Assembly (NCBI RefSeq): GCF_003574445.1
Contig: NZ_KZ984553.1
Coordinates: forward strand, 345,400 to 409,399
Direction: 5' to 3'
Length of the DNA: 64,000 nt
Source of the DNA: Streptomyces sp. YIM 130001
Lineage (GTDB): Bacteria > Actinomycetota > Actinomycetes > Streptomycetales > Streptomycetaceae
The notes under the pieces are model-generated. The model saw only the letters and a list, made by a program, of their open reading frames with translations. It did no database searches and was not told where the DNA came from. Below are positions 60,767 to 64,000 of the stretch, piece after piece. Numbering within the stretch: position 1 is the stretch's first letter; each line of letters opens with the position of its first letter. A program made the translations under genes and the position numbers.

Positions 60767-61858
60767 GCCGGAGCCCGACGCGGAACGCCCGGCGGATGCG
60801 CCCGCGGACGCGGCCCGCTGACCCAAGCTCGTGCGAATCCGGCTGCGGCCATACCTCGCGAGCGCGTGAAAGGCAGCTTTGGGCTCCCAGGGCAGACCTG
60901 GGTACGCGATTCCTGTCCGGCCGCCGGCGAGGACCTTGACCACACCGAAGGACGCCTTGTCGAAGTCGAGGTCGTCGGCGCCCGCGTGCGGGAGGTCGTA
61001 GCGAGCGAAGGTATTGACGAACGCCGCGTCGATGGCGGATTCGTCAAGAGCGTCGATGAGTTCACGCAGATAGTCGGCCTGCTCTTGTTCGTCACGGACC
61101 ACAGGGTTGGTGAACCGCACAGGACGGGCGCGGTCATCCCACGCGATGACGGCGTCTCCCCGGCCGCCGACGTCGGCGGCCCCGCGGTATGTAGTACAGC
61201 CGAACTCTGTGACGGCGGCCGGCTTGCCGTGTGCGGTCAATGCCCGCAGGCCGCCGGCGAGCCGGTCGGCGGTCTGCGCGTCGCGATAGCCGGCGTCGGT
61301 GGCGACTACGTCGAACGGCGCCCAGTCGACGCCCTCGAATGGAAGTGAGGCGTACCCGACCCGGCCGCGGAACGTGGTACGCACCTCAGCGACCGCCTTG
61401 CCGAGGAAAGCGTTGACCTGGGTGTGGAGCCTGGGCAGTGCGGCCCGCAATTGTTGTGGGTCGGCAAGGACGGCGGCGCGTTCCTCGAACGTGTCGCCAG
61501 GGAGCATGCCGATGGTGAACAGAGAGATTTCCGAGCCGGTAAGGAAGACGACCTCGGCGCCTTCACGCCGTAGACGTTCGGCGCGTCCAGCGCTGTCGGC
61601 GAGGAAATCAAGGAGTTCTCCGGTGGTGAGTCCGTTGGTGAACGGCGAGTACCACACCTCCAGTTGCGCTTCGGCCGCGTACCGCGCAGCTCTCTCGATC
61701 CGGTCGCGGTCCCCACCGGTGATACGTACCGCGTCACAGCCCAGTTCGTTGCGGATGATCTGCATTTCACGGCGGACGACAGCGAGTTCGAAGGGTTCGC
61801 GGGTGGTGGTTCCCGCAGTGGTGAAGCCCGTGTCGTAGGTGATGCCGAAGGTGCGCAC
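60695..61858 (-). CDS. Glycoside-hydrolase-like TIM-barrel protein of unknown function
   Basis: This 387-residue protein from a GTG reads FGITYDTGFTTAGTTTREPF, DAVRITGGDRDRIERAARYA, LEVWYSPFTNGLTTGELLDF, VFLTGSEISLFTIG and KPAAVTEFGCTTYRGAADVG, a beta/alpha barrel like family-53 or similar glycosidases with two Glu in GSEIS and TEFGC as possible acid pair. Streptomyces relatives are sometimes labelled abortive infection protein without evidence I can judge. It has no signal peptide. It is divergent from a TetR regulator with several palindromes between. Confidence 0.75.
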   Translation of the reverse strand: MRTFGITYDTGFTTAGTTTREPFELAVVRREMQIIRNELGCDAVRITGGDRDRIERAARYAAEAQLEVWYSPFTNGLTTGELLDFLADSAGRAERLRREGAEVVFLTGSEISLFTIGMLPGDTFEERAAVLADPQQLRAALPRLHTQVNAFLGKAVAEVRTTFRGRVGYASLPFEGVDWAPFDVVATDAGYRDAQTADRLAGGLRALTAHGKPAAVTEFGCTTYRGAADVGGRGDAVIAWDDRARPVRFTNPVVRDEQEQADYLRELIDALDESAIDAAFVNTFARYDLPHAGADDLDFDKASFGVVKVLAGGRTGIAYPGLPWEPKAAFHALARYGRSRIRTSLGQRAASAGASAGRSASGSGSVGQPEREVQSCGVADPQEVRRQ

Positions 61859-61880
61859 GACGGGTACCCTCCTCTAGATT

Positions 61881-61977
61881 TACGGTACACACCGTACCTT
61901 ATTGAAATACGCAACCTACCGTAGGTTCGCCCTGCAGCAAGACCCACGAGACACCGGAAAGTACGATGCGTACCGTA
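61881..61977. promoter_or_regulatory. Cluster of palindromic operator sites between the TetR gene and the divergent gene
   Basis: Three inverted repeats share a TACGGTA/TACCGTA core: TACGGT-ACAC-ACCGTA (61881-61896), ACCTACCGTAGGT (61914-61926) and GTACGATGCGTAC (61961-61973, followed by CGTA). They probably bind the adjacent TetR protein and control both genes. Confidence 0.65.
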
Positions 61978-62010
61978 GATAGAGACGTTCGGTGCGAGAG
62001 GGGATGGCCG

Positions 62011-62634
62011 GTGGCAAAAGCCAGGAAGGAACCGCGGCAGACCTCTGCGACCCGACGGCGCGGGGCCCAACTGGAGGAGGCCATCCTGCAAGCGGCTGCC
62101 GAGTTGTTGAAGGAGTCCGGCGTCCCAGCCCTGACGATGGACGAGGTGGCCCGGCGGGCCGGAACGAACAAGAACGCGCTGTACCGGCGCTGGCCCAACC
62201 GCGTCGCGCTCGGCGTGGCTGCGTACCACCGACTTGCCGCGACTGAGACTGTGCTGCCGGACACCGGCTCGCTGCGCGGCGACACCCTGGAGATGCTGCG
62301 ACGCGCGAACAGCACCTGGTCATCCCCCTACGGGGAGATCCTGCGCGGCCTGATCGCGGCGGCCGGCAGCACTCCAGAGCTCCTGGCCAAGCTTCGCGAC
62401 CCGGCGGCGGACAGCGCGCACGAGGCAGCCTGGTTGACCCTGCTCGGACGGGCGGTGGCCCGCGGAGACGCCGCGCCCGAAGCGCTCCACCCGCGAGTCG
62501 CGTACACGCCCATGGCGCTGCTTCGCAACGAGTACGTGACGATCGGGGCCCCCACTGTGCCCGACGCCGTCCTCGCCGAGATCATCGACGAGGTCTTCCT
62601 ACCTCTCGTCCGTGGACGCACATCAACGCTTTAA
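62011..62634 (+). CDS. TetR-family transcriptional regulator
   Basis: This 207-residue protein has an HTH at about 35-62 (LTMDEVARRAGTNKNALYRR, with WPN after it), basic N-terminus and helical ligand domain with a TetR_C-like end (IDEVFLPLVRG). The GTG at 62011 follows AGAGGGG. It is divergent from the glycoside-hydrolase-like gene, its likely target. Confidence 0.92.
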   Translation: MAKARKEPRQTSATRRRGAQLEEAILQAAAELLKESGVPALTMDEVARRAGTNKNALYRRWPNRVALGVAAYHRLAATETVLPDTGSLRGDTLEMLRRANSTWSSPYGEILRGLIAAAGSTPELLAKLRDPAADSAHEAAWLTLLGRAVARGDAAPEALHPRVAYTPMALLRNEYVTIGAPTVPDAVLAEIIDEVFLPLVRGRTSTL

Positions 62635-62996
62635 GGCCCGCGCCGGTCGTGATCACACAGAGGGGCGGACGCTGCGAAGCCAGATCATCGCCCCGCGCGA
62701 CTTCCCGGCTACGCCGCACGCAGGCCCGATCCCTCGGTCACCAGCTCCAAGCGGGTCAGGTCCGGTGTGCCGCAGCCAGGACGCGGGCGAATCGATGCGC
62801 CGGGTGGCGCCCTCACACACCAGTTTCCGGCCAGACCGAACGCGGAAGCTGGAGCAAGGCGTACTCATCTCGCGGAAGCCGTGCACACCTGCGTAAACGC
62901 AATACCCCGGCGCCGAGGGCGGAGAAGGGCGCGGAGCCATCCAAGTAGAGTGACTATTTGATCGATCATTTGCCCGCGTGGCGTGGAGGGCCAGAC
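62635..62996. other. Intergenic region with a palindrome upstream of an SDR gene
   Basis: No supported gene. TGATCGATCA (62959-62968) is a perfect 10-bp palindrome lying 28 nt before the SDR ATG; SDR genes of this type are often under TetR control, so it may be an operator. Confidence 0.5.
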
Positions 62997-63743
62997 ATGG
63001 CGGAACAGGGAGAACGTCAGCGGCAGCGGGTGACCGTGGTCACCGGCGGCAGCCGGGGCATCGGCGCGGCGATCTGCCTGCGGCTGGCGGCCGAGGGACA
63101 CGATGTCGCCGTCGGCTACCGTTCGGACGCCGAGGCGGCCCAGAGCGTGGCCGAGAGAGTACGTGCACTGGGCCGGGCGGCCGTCGCGGTCGCGGCCGAC
63201 ACCTCCGACGCGGCGGATGTGGACCGTCTGTTCGACACCACCGCCACGCAGCTGGGCCCGGTCACTGGGCTGGTGAACAACGCCGGGGTGAGCGGACCTG
63301 TCGGACCACTGGCCAGCGCCGACCCGGACGGGATGCGGCAGGCTCTGGAAGTCAACATCCTGGGCTACCTGCTGTGCGCGCGTCGGGCCATCGGAAGCAT
63401 GACCGCAGGCGGAGGGATCGTGAACATCTCCTCCGCTGCCGCGACCCTCGGCAGCCCCGGCACCTACGTTCACTACGCGGCGGCGAAGGCGGCCGTGGAC
63501 GCCATGACGGTCGGGCTGTCCAAAGAGGTGGCGGCTGACGGCATCCGGGTCAACTGCGTCGCCCCCGGCACAACCTGGACCGATTTCCACGCCGACCCTC
63601 AGCGGCCCGCCAAGATCGCCGCACTCGTCCCTATGGGCCGCGCCGGCCAGCCGGAGGAAATCGCCGGAGCGGTCGCCTGGCTGCTCTCGGACGACGCCTC
63701 CTACGCCACCGGCACAGTGATCAGGGTCGCCGGCGGAATGTGA
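62997..63743 (+). CDS. Short-chain dehydrogenase/reductase, FabG-like
   Basis: This 248-residue classical SDR has TGGSRGIGAAICLRLAAEG near the start, NNAGVSG, NISSAAATLGSPGTY and YAAAKAA with catalytic Ser, Tyr and Lys. The C-terminal VAWLLSDDASYATGTVIRVA is typical of FabG-like enzymes. GGAGGG lies 7 nt before the ATG. Substrate unknown. Confidence 0.92.
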   Translation: MAEQGERQRQRVTVVTGGSRGIGAAICLRLAAEGHDVAVGYRSDAEAAQSVAERVRALGRAAVAVAADTSDAADVDRLFDTTATQLGPVTGLVNNAGVSGPVGPLASADPDGMRQALEVNILGYLLCARRAIGSMTAGGGIVNISSAAATLGSPGTYVHYAAAKAAVDAMTVGLSKEVAADGIRVNCVAPGTTWTDFHADPQRPAKIAALVPMGRAGQPEEIAGAVAWLLSDDASYATGTVIRVAGGM

Positions 63744-63841
63744 GCACGAGCGGTTCCACTGTCTCGGGGAAGGACCGGGCTCATCGGCGCCCGCGGAACG
63801 TCATCGCGCCAGGGGGTTTCACCCACGGTCCGCGGTGCGTT

Positions 63842-64000
63842 TCACTCCTCCCCCTCAAGGTGTTCAGCGCTGTCGGCCCCAGCAAAGCTCGCGCCCGTGT
63901 CGCCGAAAGCAGTGCGGTGACCGTCGAATCCGGAAGCGCTGCCCTTCAGCGCCAGTCCCATCCCGGCCAGCTTCTCCATCACCTCGTCGATCGACTTGCC
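63842..64000 (-). CDS. Hypothetical protein, C-terminal end (gene continues beyond the window)
   Basis: The last 52 codons read KSIDEVMEKLAGMGLALKGS, ASGFDGHRTAFGDTG and an acidic end HLEGEE before TGA. The reading has good codon bias and enters from the right edge. The family cannot be judged from this part. Confidence 0.55.
   Translation of the reverse strand, partial: GKSIDEVMEKLAGMGLALKGSASGFDGHRTAFGDTGASFAGADSAEHLEGEE

Overview
The window looks like an accessory stretch of a Streptomyces (or close relative) chromosome. It is very GC-rich with strong third-position GC, uses GTG starts and GTGA/ATGA gene overlaps freely, and carries a ten-gene gas-vesicle cluster in Streptomyces order (gvpO-A-F-G-Y-Z-J-L-S-K), GAF-ANTAR regulators, a Ku/LigD pair, DUF5709/DUF5133/DUF2945 stress proteins and an NHLM-type peptide export system. 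No rRNA, tRNA or CRISPR array was recognised.

Layout. 1-5.7 kb: a LacI-type regulator with a PepT-type ABC importer operon (minus strand), a divergent SGNH esterase and an alpha/beta hydrolase. 5.9-6.7 kb: a caspase-like gene broken across three frames and a fragment of a DUF574-type methyltransferase. 7.1-13.4 kb: a small double-glycine leader peptide with a Cys-free, glycine-zipper core, a perfect hairpin, then an HlyD-like protein, a C39-peptidase ABC transporter and a second ABC transporter; this is the best candidate for an undescribed system. 13.7-22.9 kb: mobile-element and defence debris: a broken integrase with an intact excisionase-like gene, a membrane protein, an Mrr-type nuclease, a CoiA-like nuclease, a 27-codon 3' end of an RNA methyltransferase gene, a truncated AbiEii nucleotidyltransferase, an ANTAR-GAF protein, and an intact tyrosine integrase with its excisionase.

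24-39.6 kb: stress genes. They include dps, a FUSC-type membrane protein, SDRs, a PP2C phosphatase, an operon for a diiron-oxidase-like protein, a CDGSH protein and a methyltransferase, three GAF-ANTAR proteins, a CsbD-like remnant and the LigD polymerase. 39.7-45.1 kb: the gas-vesicle operon. 45.5-64 kb: an APC permease, LysE exporter, molybdopterin oxidoreductase, bacterial eRF1-like protein, type II NADH dehydrogenase, Ku, VOC protein, SDRs, small DUF proteins, TspO, and a TetR regulator divergent from a glycoside-hydrolase-like protein.

Two themes stand out. First, several stress genes have sigma-B-type promoter matches (GNNT-N14-16-GGGTA), which suggests a general-stress island. Second, the window is full of decayed gene pieces (caspase, methyltransferase, integrase, RNA methyltransferase, AbiEii, VOC, aminoglycoside phosphotransferase, CsbD, type III polyketide synthase, and reciprocal dps/gvp leftovers). 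This fits a fast-changing chromosome arm or element-rich region.
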